Below, in pieces: positions 26,233 through 35,388 of a stretch of 64,000 nt of DNA. The notes under the pieces are model-generated. The model was not told the origin of the DNA. It did no database searches and worked only from the letters and a program-made list of their open reading frames with translations. Origin of the DNA: Rhodothermaceae bacterium bin80 (GTDB lineage Bacteria > Bacteroidota > Rhodothermia > Rhodothermales > Bin80); assembly GCA_002238805.1 (NCBI GenBank), contig MPNB01000006.1:1-64000 (forward strand), in the 5' to 3' direction. The position numbers and the translations under genes are program-made. How positions within the stretch are numbered: position 1 is the first letter of the stretch; each line of letters starts with the position of its first letter.

Positions 26233-28257
26233 ATGCTGCGTATTATTACCATTATCGTGTTGTGGGTGTTGATACTGGCCGGTATTGCGATACTGGGTTT
26301 CTATGCCTACTATGGCATAGCGGCCAATAGGGCCAAGGCAAGCCTCGGGGCGGAAGCTCCCATTTTAGAGGCCAACGGTATTCAATACCGAGATTTGAAC
26401 AAGAATGGTGTGATGGACCAATACGAAAATCCTGATGCGCCTGTGATGGAGCGGGTTCGGGATGTATTATCGCAAATGAGTCTGGAGGAGAAAGCGGGGA
26501 TGATGTTTATCAATATGATTGGCATGTTACCTGATGGCTCCCCGCAGGAGCGACCAATGCCGAGCAATCCTCTCACGTTCATGATTCCCACCAATTCCGA
26601 GATGATTGTGCGCCGCCACATGAATCACTTCAATATTATGCAGAGTCATGATCCAGCTGCCATGGCAATCTGGTACAATAGCGTGCAAAATCTTGCGGAA
26701 CGTACGCGGTTGGGTATTCCGATCACTATTGCCTCAGATCCGAGACATAGCTTTCCGAGCAGCCAGGCTGCAGCGATGTTTGCCGGGGATTTTTCCGTTT
26801 GGCCAGAACCCCTTGGCCTGGCCGCAACGCGCGATACGCTTCTCGTCGAGGAGTTTGGCAATATTGCACGACAAGAATATCTGGCAGTGGGTATCAGGCT
26901 TGCACTTCATCCCATGCTTGATTTGGCGACTGAACCACGCTGGTCGCGTATTTATGGCACTTTTGGTGAAGATGCGGATCTATCGGCCAGTATGGGGCGT
27001 GCATACATTCATGGGTTACAGGGTGATTCAATCGGCACTGAGAGTGTCGCAACGATGTCCAAGCATTTTCCCGGTGGCGGGCCGCAGGATGACGGATGGG
27101 AGGCACATTTCTCTTATGGTAAGGATCAGGTCTATCCAGGCAACAAGTTTGACTTGCATGTGTCGCCGTTTGTGGAGGGTGCCATGGCGGCTAACACTGC
27201 GCAAATCATGGTGAGTTATGCTGTAGGTGTGGGCATCACTGAAGATGGTGTCGGCTTTGCCTTTAGCCCTTCCATTGTCACTGATTTGCTGCGCACGGAA
27301 CTTGGATTTAAAGGCGTTATCAGTACGGATTGGGCTGTTCTGAGCAGTAAGCGTTTGCTGGGCTTCACCATTCTAGAGTCTCCGGGATGGGGTGTTGAAG
27401 ATTTGGCACCCATTGATCGGGCAGAAAAAGCGCTGGCGGCTGGAGTTGATTTATTTGGAGGAGAATCCAATCCAGAGTGGATTGTTGAGTTGGTAAACTC
27501 AGGTAGGGTTCAGGAAGCGCGCATAGACAGTTCCGTGGGTCGGTTGCTCAGGGATAAGTTCTTGCTTGGACTGTTTGATGACCCATACGTAGACGAAAAC
27601 GCGGCTGATAAAATAGTGGGATCTGCTCCCTTTGTGGAGGCGGGCCGCATTGCCCAACAGAAGTCTATTGTGCTTTTGAAGAATATGGAAAAAGACGGTA
27701 GTTCCGTATTGCCTCTCGGGCCTGATGAGCGAATATTTGTGCAAAATGTGGACAGCAGTGTGGCATCTCGCTATGCTACGGTCGTCAGTAATCCCGCCGA
27801 GGCCACTGTGGCCCTGCTCAGAGTTTATGCGCCTTACGAACCTCCGCGTGGTAGAGGCATGCTGGAGGGGTTGTTTCACCAGGGGGATCTGGATTTTAAG
27901 GGGGAAGAGCTGGACGAGATACTGTCGATCACCCGATCGCTTCCGACGATCGTTGACATTTATCTTGACCGTCCTGCTGTTATTCCGGAGATAGCGGAAA
28001 GTGCTGCGGCAGTCTTGGGCAATTTCGGAGCATCGGATGAAGTGATTCTAGATGCGGTTTTCGGGCGGTTTGATCCTTCGGGGCGTTTACCGTTTGAATT
28101 GCCATCGTCGATGGACGCTGTTCGTGCGCAGTTAGAGGATGTGCCCCATGACAGCAAAGATCCCATCTTTCCGTATGGATTCGGTCTGAGCTACTCCCGA
28201 ACGGATACAGTTGGCTCAATACAAATCACGCAACTACCGGATTCAGTTCAATTTTAG
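26233..28257 (+). CDS. Glycoside hydrolase family 3
   Basis: 674 aa. An N-terminal membrane anchor (VLWVLILAGIAILGFYAYYG) precedes the two-domain GH3 fold. Domain 1 has TMSKHFPGGGPQDDGWEAH and GFKGVISTDWAVLS, whose Asp is the expected nucleophile. Domain 2 starts near residue 460 with QQKSIVLLKNMEKDGSSVLP and ends with FPYGFGLSYSRTD. These enzymes cleave beta-glucosides, beta-xylosides or N-acetylglucosaminides at the non-reducing end. Here the enzyme is expected at the outer face of the inner membrane or in the periplasm. The domain order and length are normal. It is bracketed by a segmental duplication, so the region was rearranged. Confidence 0.9.
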   Translation: MLRIITIIVLWVLILAGIAILGFYAYYGIAANRAKASLGAEAPILEANGIQYRDLNKNGVMDQYENPDAPVMERVRDVLSQMSLEEKAGMMFINMIGMLPDGSPQERPMPSNPLTFMIPTNSEMIVRRHMNHFNIMQSHDPAAMAIWYNSVQNLAERTRLGIPITIASDPRHSFPSSQAAAMFAGDFSVWPEPLGLAATRDTLLVEEFGNIARQEYLAVGIRLALHPMLDLATEPRWSRIYGTFGEDADLSASMGRAYIHGLQGDSIGTESVATMSKHFPGGGPQDDGWEAHFSYGKDQVYPGNKFDLHVSPFVEGAMAANTAQIMVSYAVGVGITEDGVGFAFSPSIVTDLLRTELGFKGVISTDWAVLSSKRLLGFTILESPGWGVEDLAPIDRAEKALAAGVDLFGGESNPEWIVELVNSGRVQEARIDSSVGRLLRDKFLLGLFDDPYVDENAADKIVGSAPFVEAGRIAQQKSIVLLKNMEKDGSSVLPLGPDERIFVQNVDSSVASRYATVVSNPAEATVALLRVYAPYEPPRGRGMLEGLFHQGDLDFKGEELDEILSITRSLPTIVDIYLDRPAVIPEIAESAAAVLGNFGASDEVILDAVFGRFDPSGRLPFELPSSMDAVRAQLEDVPHDSKDPIFPYGFGLSYSRTDTVGSIQITQLPDSVQF

Positions 28258-28463
28258 GAATGCATAACCGATGGAAGTCGTCGCTAAAACCAGTTTTTCA
28301 TAAAATTGGGCAAAGAGCTACTAAATTCACGGTCTGCGTCATAGTATGGTAACAGTGAGGGGTGTCCCTCCTGTTAAATAGTGGTTGACCGTGGGTTAAG
28401 TCCGAAGTTCCACGAGGGGAACACGGGTGTATGAGGCGGAGCAGCGAGCGAACTCAGGGGGTG

Positions 28464-28721
28464 TCAGTCATAGCCCTCGATATCCAAAGGTAGACGGGCT
28501 ATGGGAACTCCCTGTAGCTGCACTGCCTTCTCAATTAAACGGGCTTCAGCGCGAAGCTGCGCCTCAATTGGTGATTCCATAAAGGATCGGATCCGTGCCA
28601 GAAAGAGCTCCAGGTATTGATCCATCAAGGTCTCTGGAACGGGTAATTGTTTGATTCGATATGTACCTTCCTCCAGATTCGCCATCTCGGCGGCGAGTGT
28701 GATCGCATCATCTTCGACCAT
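28464..28721 (-). CDS. Unrecognised 85-aa protein
   Basis: From ATG 28721 the reading begins MVEDDAITLAAEMANLEEGT and contains a helical stretch LFLARIRSFMESPIEAQLRA. No family is recognised. Its start codon coincides with the left edge of duplicated copy B: the first three codons (MVE) are shared with copy A, where the frame then stops at once. It may be a real small gene whose promoter region was duplicated, or a chance frame. It is divergent to the small membrane protein gene. Confidence 0.35.
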   Translation of the reverse strand: MVEDDAITLAAEMANLEEGTYRIKQLPVPETLMDQYLELFLARIRSFMESPIEAQLRAEARLIEKAVQLQGVPIARLPLDIEGYD

Positions 28722-29132
28722 CTTGATTCTTGTGATAGATGCTGACAGGAACATTCCTAAATAAAACATATTCCAACCGTGGCACAGCCGGAAAATAAAT
28801 GCAGCTTGCAATACTGATCTTGGTTTTTGTTATCCTACTGGGCGCACTCGCTTGGCATGGTGGGCGTGAACTGTGGACGCAAAGGGATTCCCCAAGGTCC
28901 AAGCTTTATTACGGCATGGCAGGTACTTTGGGTATGGTTATGCTTGCCACCATAAAAATGACCACATCTTCCGAAATACCAACGGGGCTTTGGTTTATGG
29001 TCGTAGTATTTATCACGATTGCTATATCCCGCCACTACCAGATAGACCGATAACAATATTCAGTCTGAGTCTGCTGTACCTAGTTACCCTGCCATGCCAG
29101 TAGGGCCTGATATCATCGGTTCCTGTACTCCC
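28718..29132. repeat. Segmental duplication, copy B
   Basis: Counterpart of 25430-25852. It covers the leader, the 84-aa membrane protein gene and the last codons of the photolyase gene. The two copies lie in direct orientation, 3.3 kb apart, so homologous recombination could delete the GH3 gene between them. Confidence 0.6.
28799..29053 (+). CDS. Small membrane protein, paralogue of 25520-25789
   Basis: 84 aa of unknown function. The sequence LAILILVFVILLGALAWHGG is a transmembrane helix, then ELWTQRDSPRSKLYYG and two further hydrophobic segments (LGMVMLATIK, LWFMVVVFITIA). It keeps the same three-segment plan as its paralogue, with scattered conservative changes. The photolyase gene converges from the right, with its stop codon 60 nt beyond this gene. 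Confidence 0.6.
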   Translation: MQLAILILVFVILLGALAWHGGRELWTQRDSPRSKLYYGMAGTLGMVMLATIKMTTSSEIPTGLWFMVVVFITIAISRHYQIDR

Positions 29133-30576
29133 TATAAGCTTCCTGTGCCCGCTGCCTCCCAGTGCTCAGGTCAATGATCGGGTGAGGATACTCTTGATCC
29201 GGGGTCAGGACCCACGACTTGGGTACAGCTTCAAAATAATTCAATGCATTCGGATGAGGCGGCCTGCGGCCCTCGGCAAGAAAACTATCCCTGTACCGTC
29301 CATCAGGATCAAACTTCTTGGCCTGGAGCTCAGGATTGAAGATCCTGAAGTAAGGAGCAGCATCAGGGCCCGACCCGGCAACCCACTGCCATCCCATAGC
29401 ATTGGACGCGATATCCCAGTCAATCAAACACTCACGGAACCACGCCTCCCCAACCCACCACCCGGTCATCAAATGTTTGGTTAAAAAGCTGGCCACTAAC
29501 ATACGGGCTCGATTATGCATGGTGCCTGTCGTATACATTTCACGCATAGCAGCATCCACGACCTCAATGCCTGTCATTCCACGCCGCCAGGCTTCTGCAT
29601 CCTTGTTATCATTCCGCCACGGGAAATTATCCCACTCGGAACGCCAGTTCTCTTTGATTATGTGCGGGGTATGATAGAGAAGGTGATATGCGAATTCTCT
29701 CCATGCTATTTCTCGCAGAAAATGCTCAACCTCTACAGTATTCCTCTTGCCCTCTACAGCATTTGTCGCCGCGTACCAGAGTCTGCGTGGTGATATTTCT
29801 CCATAGGTCAGATTTTCTGACAGCTTTGATGTCGAATCCAGACACAGATAATCCCTCTCGGATTTGTAGCGCCCTATCGAGTGTGCTATAAACCGGTCAA
29901 GTCGCTCGCAGGCAGCATCCTCTCCCACCTTTGCATAACGGGAAACAATGGCCGCTCCCCGATCCATTTCAGCATCAAGGTGCCAATCGGAAAGCTTATC
30001 GCTCGCGGGCCAATTCTCAGGCGGAGAAAGATCACCCGGAGCACCTAATGGCTGCCCGACATCCCTATGCTGCACCGCTTTCCAAAAAGGTGTATAAACC
30101 CTATAGAACTGTCCCTGCTGCGTCTCGACCGTCCATGGCTCAAATAACAGACTTGAGTTGACCTCCAGAACCGTCACGCCCTGTGCGTTCAATCCCGCTC
30201 TTACTTTCTCGTCCCTGTCGACTGACACAGAATCGTAGAGCCTTGACCATACAACACGTCGCGCTCCGGTTTCCGTAGTTAAAGACTGTAAGACCTTCAA
30301 CGGATCTCCGCGCCGAAAAAGCAACCGGCTCTTACGCCTTTTGAGACTGGTCGCCAGTGACCGCAAGCTTTCTCCCAGCCTCCATTTAGGTGCCGCACCG
30401 TATGTCTCTTCAATGAGTGAATCAAGAATAAAGATCGGCCAGACAGGACCACCTTCTTCGAGTGCTGCCGCCCATGCAGGCTGATCCCTCAGACGGAGAT
30501 CCCGACGCAACCATAAAATGGTGCCTCCTCGAGAATATGCTGCACACTCCATGCCATGCATTTTCAGGCGTCTCAA
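29113..30576 (-). CDS. phr: Deoxyribodipyrimidine photolyase, class I
   Basis: 487 aa; the start is uncertain (ATG at 30576, 30561 or 30552). The N-terminal alpha/beta domain begins TILWLRRDLRLRDQPAW and binds an antenna chromophore. The C-terminal FAD domain has the signature MTGIEVVDAAMREMYTTGTM, HNRARMLVASFLTKHL and WDIASNAMGWQWVAGSGPDA, typical of cyclobutane pyrimidine dimer photolyases, which use blue light to split dimers in DNA. The extra length over E. coli PhrB is small. It is the only gene in its vicinity with a clear DNA-repair function. Class I photolyase and cryptochrome share this fold, so repair activity is inferred from the conserved FAD pocket. Confidence 0.9.
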   Translation of the reverse strand: MRRLKMHGMECAAYSRGGTILWLRRDLRLRDQPAWAAALEEGGPVWPIFILDSLIEETYGAAPKWRLGESLRSLATSLKRRKSRLLFRRGDPLKVLQSLTTETGARRVVWSRLYDSVSVDRDEKVRAGLNAQGVTVLEVNSSLLFEPWTVETQQGQFYRVYTPFWKAVQHRDVGQPLGAPGDLSPPENWPASDKLSDWHLDAEMDRGAAIVSRYAKVGEDAACERLDRFIAHSIGRYKSERDYLCLDSTSKLSENLTYGEISPRRLWYAATNAVEGKRNTVEVEHFLREIAWREFAYHLLYHTPHIIKENWRSEWDNFPWRNDNKDAEAWRRGMTGIEVVDAAMREMYTTGTMHNRARMLVASFLTKHLMTGWWVGEAWFRECLIDWDIASNAMGWQWVAGSGPDAAPYFRIFNPELQAKKFDPDGRYRDSFLAEGRRPPHPNALNYFEAVPKSWVLTPDQEYPHPIIDLSTGRQRAQEAYREYRNR

Positions 30577-30728
30577 TCCTCAGGCTCATCAAATAATACC
30601 TACCTCCACGGTCCACAACCAGAAAGTCAAGCCCAAAACATTAAACAGCTGCCAAACGAAAATATGGAGATTAAATGTGTAACCCAAAAAATATCACACT
30701 CAATCTGACAGAGAACACCGATATGATG

Positions 30729-31184
30729 CTACTCAACCGTTATGGTAACAGGCTCTGACACCACAGGAGGATCGTGTGGTATGTGAGCAAAATCCCCCAA
30801 AACCAACTGAAGTGTGTACGTACCCGAGCTCAGATCCAATGTGGTTTCTGTCTGACCAAGACCAAAGTGAATGTGTGCAGAGTCCGCGGGGACAGGCATA
30901 TCCATAGGTGGCAGTTCTTCGACATTAATCAGAAGGTGATGATGCCCCGAATTGTCAAAATTCACACCTGCCGGCGCAACCCCCATCCCAGATAGTCCAA
31001 ACCTGACGGTAACGGCTCCACTCTGTACAATAGATCCGTCCTCTGGTGTGATGATGTACGCAGCCGCACCCTCCGCAGATGTAGACGGCATGTACTCCTC
31101 CGCCTGCGTAGATTCCACCGGAGGTTCAACCTCTGCCTGACAGGCGGCAAATATCAGTAACGCTATAATCCAATTCCACTTCAT
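30729..31184 (-). CDS. DUF4399-family lipoprotein
   Basis: 151 aa. The N-terminus MKWNWIIALLIFAACQAE is a lipoprotein signal (Cys15). The following beta domain matches DUF4399: AYIITPEDGSIVQSGAVTV, VRFGLSGMGVAPAG, GHHHLLINVEELPP and HIHFGLGQTETTLDLSSGTY TLQLVLGD are the family blocks, with a His-rich motif that may bind a metal. Function is unknown. The upstream gene (tsaE) is divergent, with 160 bp in between. Confidence 0.8.
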   Translation of the reverse strand: MKWNWIIALLIFAACQAEVEPPVESTQAEEYMPSTSAEGAAAYIITPEDGSIVQSGAVTVRFGLSGMGVAPAGVNFDNSGHHHLLINVEELPPMDMPVPADSAHIHFGLGQTETTLDLSSGTYTLQLVLGDFAHIPHDPPVVSEPVTITVE

Positions 31185-31345
31185 TGAGACACGTATTTGT
31201 AATGGTTACTCATTAAGATACGCTAGTAAACTCAACCTCATTAACTGAACTGGCAACCGCGCATAAATATCAGCGTTGCACAGCTGCTTAGAATTCTGTA
31301 CGACTGGTTACTCTTCTAACTTTCTGCCCCGAAGAAACCCGATCC

Positions 31346-31792
31346 TTGGGGCACTGGATTGGCACGCAGCTGCCTGACGATGCCGCTGTTGGCTTGGATG
31401 GCCCCGTGGGGTCAGGCAAGACCTGTTTCGTGCAGGGCCTTGCACGTGGACTTGGTGTCCCTGTGAACACCCACGTAACCAGTCCCGCCTATAATTTGAT
31501 TAGAGAGTACACGATCGGCCAGCAAAGACTCACACATATTGATTTTTACAGACTTGTAAGCCTTACAAGAGATGATTTTATGCTGTTTGAAGAGGCGTTC
31601 TCGGGACCGCGAAACGTCGTGGTTGTCGAATGGGCGTCAGGGTTTATAGAGAACTTTGCACCGGAGTTCCTGAACGTTTTGATCTCAAAGGAGACTGGGG
31701 ACAATGTGCGACGTATTGAGGTGTCCTCGTCATCTCCCACCTACGCACAGCTGCTCAATAAACTGTCTGATTATGCGAACGCTGATACTTGA
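31346..31792 (+). CDS. tsaE: tRNA threonylcarbamoyladenosine biosynthesis ATPase TsaE
   Basis: The P-loop ATPase needed for t6A37 formation with TsaB and TsaD. Walker A is GPVGSGKT, then THVTSPAYNLIREY and HIDFYRLVSL, VVVEWASGF. The coordinate given starts at a TTG codon, but the family's conserved front (EETRSLGHW) extends upstream in the same frame to a TAG at 31289-31291, with no ATG/GTG/TTG before 31346. The true start is probably a non-standard codon such as CTG 31304. The 3' end overlaps the tsaB start by 20 nt, so the genes form one operon. Confidence 0.85.
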   Translation: MGHWIGTQLPDDAAVGLDGPVGSGKTCFVQGLARGLGVPVNTHVTSPAYNLIREYTIGQQRLTHIDFYRLVSLTRDDFMLFEEAFSGPRNVVVVEWASGFIENFAPEFLNVLISKETGDNVRRIEVSSSSPTYAQLLNKLSDYANADT

Positions 31793-32420
31793 TACATCAG
31801 GCCCGTTCACGACGGTTCTGGTTGCCACGGAAGCCAGCTTAAGCGCCGCCTCCATTCTCCAAGGACGCCCCGCTGAACATTTGCATGAGCAAATACAGAC
31901 CTCACTTTCCTGCCTGCATATTGAACCCCCAGACCTGGATCACATAGCAGTCGTAGTAGGACCGGGTTCGTGGACTGGTCTCAACATTGGGGTGACTGCC
32001 GCTAAAACACTGGCTCAGGTATTGGAAATACCCCTCTCACCGATACGTACACTTGATGCATTGGTGACCGGGCACGTAAAGCCTGCCTGGGCACTCATGA
32101 ACGCGGGGCGGGGTCGATGCTATTATGTACGCTACCCACGTTTGACGCATGACGAACGACAGACAATGGCAGTAGCTCCACTGGATACAGTTTCCAACCA
32201 AATTCAGACAGACTCCAACTCGGTCACCATCCTTGAGTATGGCAATACCTTCGAGAACCAGTTGTGTGGTGATAGCAGGTATCAGTCCGTACCACGCCTA
32301 CTGCCTGAATCATTGATCGCCACCATGAAGAAATCCCGCCTGATGGAGGGAGACGCCATCAAGGCACTTAAACCGGCATACCTCCAGCCCACCCTGGCAG
32401 AGCGTGATGCGACCAGTTAA
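31773..32420 (+). CDS. tsaB: tRNA threonylcarbamoyladenosine biosynthesis protein TsaB
   Basis: 215 aa from ATG 31773 (MRTLILDTSGPFTTVLVATE). An actin-like fold protein that dimerises with TsaD. VVVGPGSWTGLNIGVTAAKT is the family motif. The longer reading from 31704 lies inside tsaE in another frame and lacks homology. It partners the tsaD gene 9 nt downstream for N6-threonylcarbamoyl modification of tRNAs that read ANN codons. Length is within the usual 200-240 aa. Confidence 0.9.
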   Translation: MRTLILDTSGPFTTVLVATEASLSAASILQGRPAEHLHEQIQTSLSCLHIEPPDLDHIAVVVGPGSWTGLNIGVTAAKTLAQVLEIPLSPIRTLDALVTGHVKPAWALMNAGRGRCYYVRYPRLTHDERQTMAVAPLDTVSNQIQTDSNSVTILEYGNTFENQLCGDSRYQSVPRLLPESLIATMKKSRLMEGDAIKALKPAYLQPTLAERDATS

Positions 32421-32429
32421 TGTTCTTCA

Positions 32430-33464
32430 ATGCTGATCCTTGGTATAGATACTTCCTGTGATGATACTGGCGCGGCTGTGGTACGCAATGGAGACGAGGT
32501 GTTGTCAAACGTTATTGCTTCACAGTACAAAGCCCATGACCGGTTTGGAGGCATTGTACCTGTTATTGCAGCCCGAGAACACACTGCTAAGATCAATTTT
32601 ATCCTTGAGTCCGCATTGGAAGAGGCTGGAGTATCATTTGCGGACCTTGATGCGGTGGCTGTTTCACACCATCAGGGCCTTCTCCTTGCACTTGTCGTTG
32701 GTGTTTCAGCTGCAAAATCGATTGCACTGGCCTGCAATATTCCGTTGATAGGCATCCATCACTTGGAGGGACATATCTATTCCAACCTGATGGGACGCTC
32801 CGAAACGCTTCAGTTTCCGTTTCTCTGTCTCACAGTCGCTGGAGGTCACACACTCCTACTGAAGGTAGTATCTCACGGCACTTATGAACTACTCGGCCAT
32901 ACGCGTGATGATGCTGCCGGTGAGGTATTCGACAAGGTAGCAAGACATCTCGGATTAGGATATCCGGGTGGCGCGGCCATTGAAAAACTGGCCGAGAACG
33001 GCAACCCCGAAGCTTACGACTTCCCCCGCCCCCTGATCAACAGGCCCGATGGTGAATTCAGCTTTAGTGGACTCAAAACAGCAGTAATTGCAGCGATTGA
33101 CAGAGACCCCAACCTGAACAAGGCCGACCTTTGCGCCAGCTTCCAACAGGCAGTCGTGGACCTACTCATCTCCAAAACCATACGCATGGCCGGCGAACAT
33201 CAGTTGACACAGATTACGTTGGCGGGAGGAGTAGCGCTTAATTTACCACTGCGAACGGCGCTCAAACACGCTGCAGATGATTACGGGTATCAAATTTTTA
33301 CGCCGCGAAGTGATCTGTGTATGGATAATGGGGCCATGGTAGCTGGCGCAGCCTATTTTCTTTTTCAGGAGCGCGGTCCCGATCCAATCGGTATTGATAC
33401 ACGCGCCAACGCTCCGCTTGGATCAATGGGAGTTCGCTATCGCCACGATAGTAAGTACAAGTAA
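32430..33464 (+). CDS. tsaD: tRNA N6-adenosine threonylcarbamoyltransferase TsaD
   Basis: 344 aa of the Kae1/Qri7/TsaD family. It opens LILGIDTSCDDTGAAVV. The metal-binding HHLEGHIYSNL gives the His-x-x-x-His pair. TVAGGHTLLLKV, DDAAGEVFDKVARHLGLGYP and LAGGVALNLPLR complete the family motifs. It transfers the threonylcarbamoyl group from threonylcarbamoyl-AMP to A37 of tRNA together with TsaB and TsaE, encoded just before. TsaC is not in the window. The complete tsaE-B-D run is a common bacterial arrangement. Confidence 0.95.
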   Translation: MLILGIDTSCDDTGAAVVRNGDEVLSNVIASQYKAHDRFGGIVPVIAAREHTAKINFILESALEEAGVSFADLDAVAVSHHQGLLLALVVGVSAAKSIALACNIPLIGIHHLEGHIYSNLMGRSETLQFPFLCLTVAGGHTLLLKVVSHGTYELLGHTRDDAAGEVFDKVARHLGLGYPGGAAIEKLAENGNPEAYDFPRPLINRPDGEFSFSGLKTAVIAAIDRDPNLNKADLCASFQQAVVDLLISKTIRMAGEHQLTQITLAGGVALNLPLRTALKHAADDYGYQIFTPRSDLCMDNGAMVAGAAYFLFQERGPDPIGIDTRANAPLGSMGVRYRHDSKYK

Positions 33465-33468
33465 GAAG

Positions 33469-34959
33469 CTACTCGCGGTAAAAGTCCTTCAACCGTGGGT
33501 AGAGGCCCTTAAATCGCTCATGTAAAGCCGCATACCTTGATTCGAACTCTCCCGGTACGGACAGCTCACGCGTACTTACCGTTGCGTCGCATGCTTCCTG
33601 TACAGAAGACCAAATACCAATCCCGGTTCCTGCCAGTAGCGCAGCTCCCATCGCTGCCCCTTCCGTTACTTCAACCACGTTCAGGGGATGGCCCATTATA
33701 TCTGCCAGTATCTGCCGCCATAGTGCGCTCTTTGCACCTCCACCGGAAATTCTGATCCGCTCTGGTGCAGGCAATCCGGAGGCACGGAGCAGAAGAAGAT
33801 TGTCCCTCAAGCCGTAAGCAACGCCTTCCAGGACAGCTCGCGTAAGATGGCCTCGGCCATGACGGGAGGTAAGCCCGATAAAACTGCCCCGAACCAGCGG
33901 ATCGGCATGCGGTGTACGCTCACCGCTGAGGTACGGTGAAAAGAATAACCCTTCGCTGCCAGGTTCTACATCAGCCGCCTCTGAGAGTAGTTCTTCGTAG
34001 GAGGTGCCGTCTGCAAACGCATCACGATACCACTGGAGGCTGCCTGCTGCACTTAGCATGACTCCCATCATGTGCCAAGTCTCCGGGAGTGCATGTGGAA
34101 ATGCATGGGCTCGCCCAAGCGAGTCTGTGCGTGGATGATCGCATGGTGCGAACACAACGCCTGAGGTTCCCAGTGTAACCGCCCAGGTACTGGGATGTAT
34201 GGCCCCTACCCCGACTGCCTGCGCTGCCTGATCTCCACCCCCTGCGTAAATAGGTACACCCTCCGGGAGTCCAGTTTCTGATGCACCGGTACGACTCACC
34301 GTACCAGTGATTATGGTGCCTTCATACGTAGGGGGAAGCCACGCTTCTGGAATATCCAATTCCTTGAGTAAGTCTGATGCCCAGGTACGTGATGCTAAAT
34401 CCAGCATCAGCGTTCCACCTGCACCTGCTTTGTCAGCAGCATATTTACCGCTCAACTGCCAGCGAATGTAATCTTTTGGTAATAAAACCTGGGCAATCCT
34501 GTCGAAACATTCCGGCTCATGATCACAAACCCACAAGAGTTTGGGCGCTGTAAACCCGGTGAATGCGTCATTACCTGTGGTAGCAACCAGACGCTCAAGT
34601 CCCACACGCGCACGGATAGCTTCGCACTGGGCCTTGGCCCTTCCATCATTCCACAACATAGCCGGTCGCAGGACCTGCCCATCTGAATCCAGGATCACCA
34701 GGCCATGCATTTGTCCTGTTAACCCGATCGCCTGCACAGCTTGTGCATCCACCGATGGCAACCCCAAAACGCTTCGAATGCTGTTGCACATTGCACGCCA
34801 CCAAGCCTCAGGATCCTGTTCTCTCCAAAGTGGATGAGGGCTTGACAGCGTATGAGCAGTTGCAAATTGTCCAAGTACTTTGCCTCTAGCATCTATACAA
34901 ACGGCTTTAGACGCAGTCGTAGATACATCAAGTCCGAGAATGCAGGGGGCTGATGTCAT
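33469..34959 (-). CDS. xylB: Xylulokinase
   Basis: 496 aa from ATG 34959, where the FGGY kinase front ILGLDVSTTASKAVCIDARG begins; the longer reading to 35022 adds 21 residues without homology. Landmarks are GLTGQMHGLVILD (catalytic region), VTLGTSGVVFAPCDHPRTDS, LSGERTPHADPLVRG and ISGGGAKSALWRQILADIMG. These match xylulokinase, which phosphorylates D-xylulose to xylulose 5-phosphate for the pentose phosphate pathway. The stop is only 5 bp from the tsaD stop (convergent). An IS1595-type relic begins 43 bp upstream, so any nearby xylose isomerase could have been separated. Confidence 0.9.
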   Translation of the reverse strand: MTSAPCILGLDVSTTASKAVCIDARGKVLGQFATAHTLSSPHPLWREQDPEAWWRAMCNSIRSVLGLPSVDAQAVQAIGLTGQMHGLVILDSDGQVLRPAMLWNDGRAKAQCEAIRARVGLERLVATTGNDAFTGFTAPKLLWVCDHEPECFDRIAQVLLPKDYIRWQLSGKYAADKAGAGGTLMLDLASRTWASDLLKELDIPEAWLPPTYEGTIITGTVSRTGASETGLPEGVPIYAGGGDQAAQAVGVGAIHPSTWAVTLGTSGVVFAPCDHPRTDSLGRAHAFPHALPETWHMMGVMLSAAGSLQWYRDAFADGTSYEELLSEAADVEPGSEGLFFSPYLSGERTPHADPLVRGSFIGLTSRHGRGHLTRAVLEGVAYGLRDNLLLLRASGLPAPERIRISGGGAKSALWRQILADIMGHPLNVVEVTEGAAMGAALLAGTGIGIWSSVQEACDATVSTRELSVPGEFESRYAALHERFKGLYPRLKDFYRE

Positions 34960-35001
34960 ATGCGTCTGAGTAACGTTAACTATTCGTAATGCGTTAAATT
35001 T

Positions 35002-35280
35002 GGGAATTACATATTGTACCAAATTCTAGCAATTTTGAAACTTATTGGTACAATTTAACAGGGTACAAAAAGCATTTAATTGTACCGATGAAAGACTGTC
35101 TTAGCGTTTCAGAGTTCTACAAGAAGTTTCCCGGTGAAAATACGTGCCGGAGCTATATTGCGCAACAGCGCTGGGGGAGTGAACCTGTTTGCCCTCGCTG
35201 TAGCGGTACTAAGGTTTGGCAAATCAACGGCTTTAGTACAATTAGGTATCTAATTCCCTACTATGTAATTCCCTATCATT
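35002..35280 (+). mobile_element. Left IS1595-type relic, internally deleted
   Basis: The terminal sequence GGGAATTACAT plus TTGGTACAATTTAACAGGGT and the flanking bases recur inverted at the right end of the region (37402 down to 37330). About 60 codons of transposase follow (35088 onward, MKDCLSVSEFYKKFPGENTC with the first half of a zinc ribbon, CPRC), then unrelated A+T-rich sequence with TAATTCCCTA repeated near 35250-35275, possibly a remnant right end. It is too short to be active and looks like a MITE-style deletion derivative. Confidence 0.7.
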
Positions 35281-35297
35281 TGATTCTCTATCCTTAG
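35088..35297 (+). pseudogene. IS1595 transposase N-terminal fragment
   Basis: Only the opening 40-45 residues match the IS1595 transposase at 37310; after CSGTKVWQI the reading (NGFSTIRYLIPYYVIPYHL) is junk to a stop at 35295-35297. The catalytic DDE domain is missing. Confidence 0.7.
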
Positions 35298-35388
35298 CTT
35301 GGCAGTGCCGCACATTCTGCCCAATCCGATGAAGAACCACGTAGTGAACACGCCCTCCGCCAATGCAAGGATTGTACTGTACGGAACC

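Noticed and set aside
28722-28811. Longer N-terminus (30 more residues) for the 85-aa protein
   Set aside because: It runs through the duplicated leader region and is antisense to the start of the small membrane gene; no sequence support.
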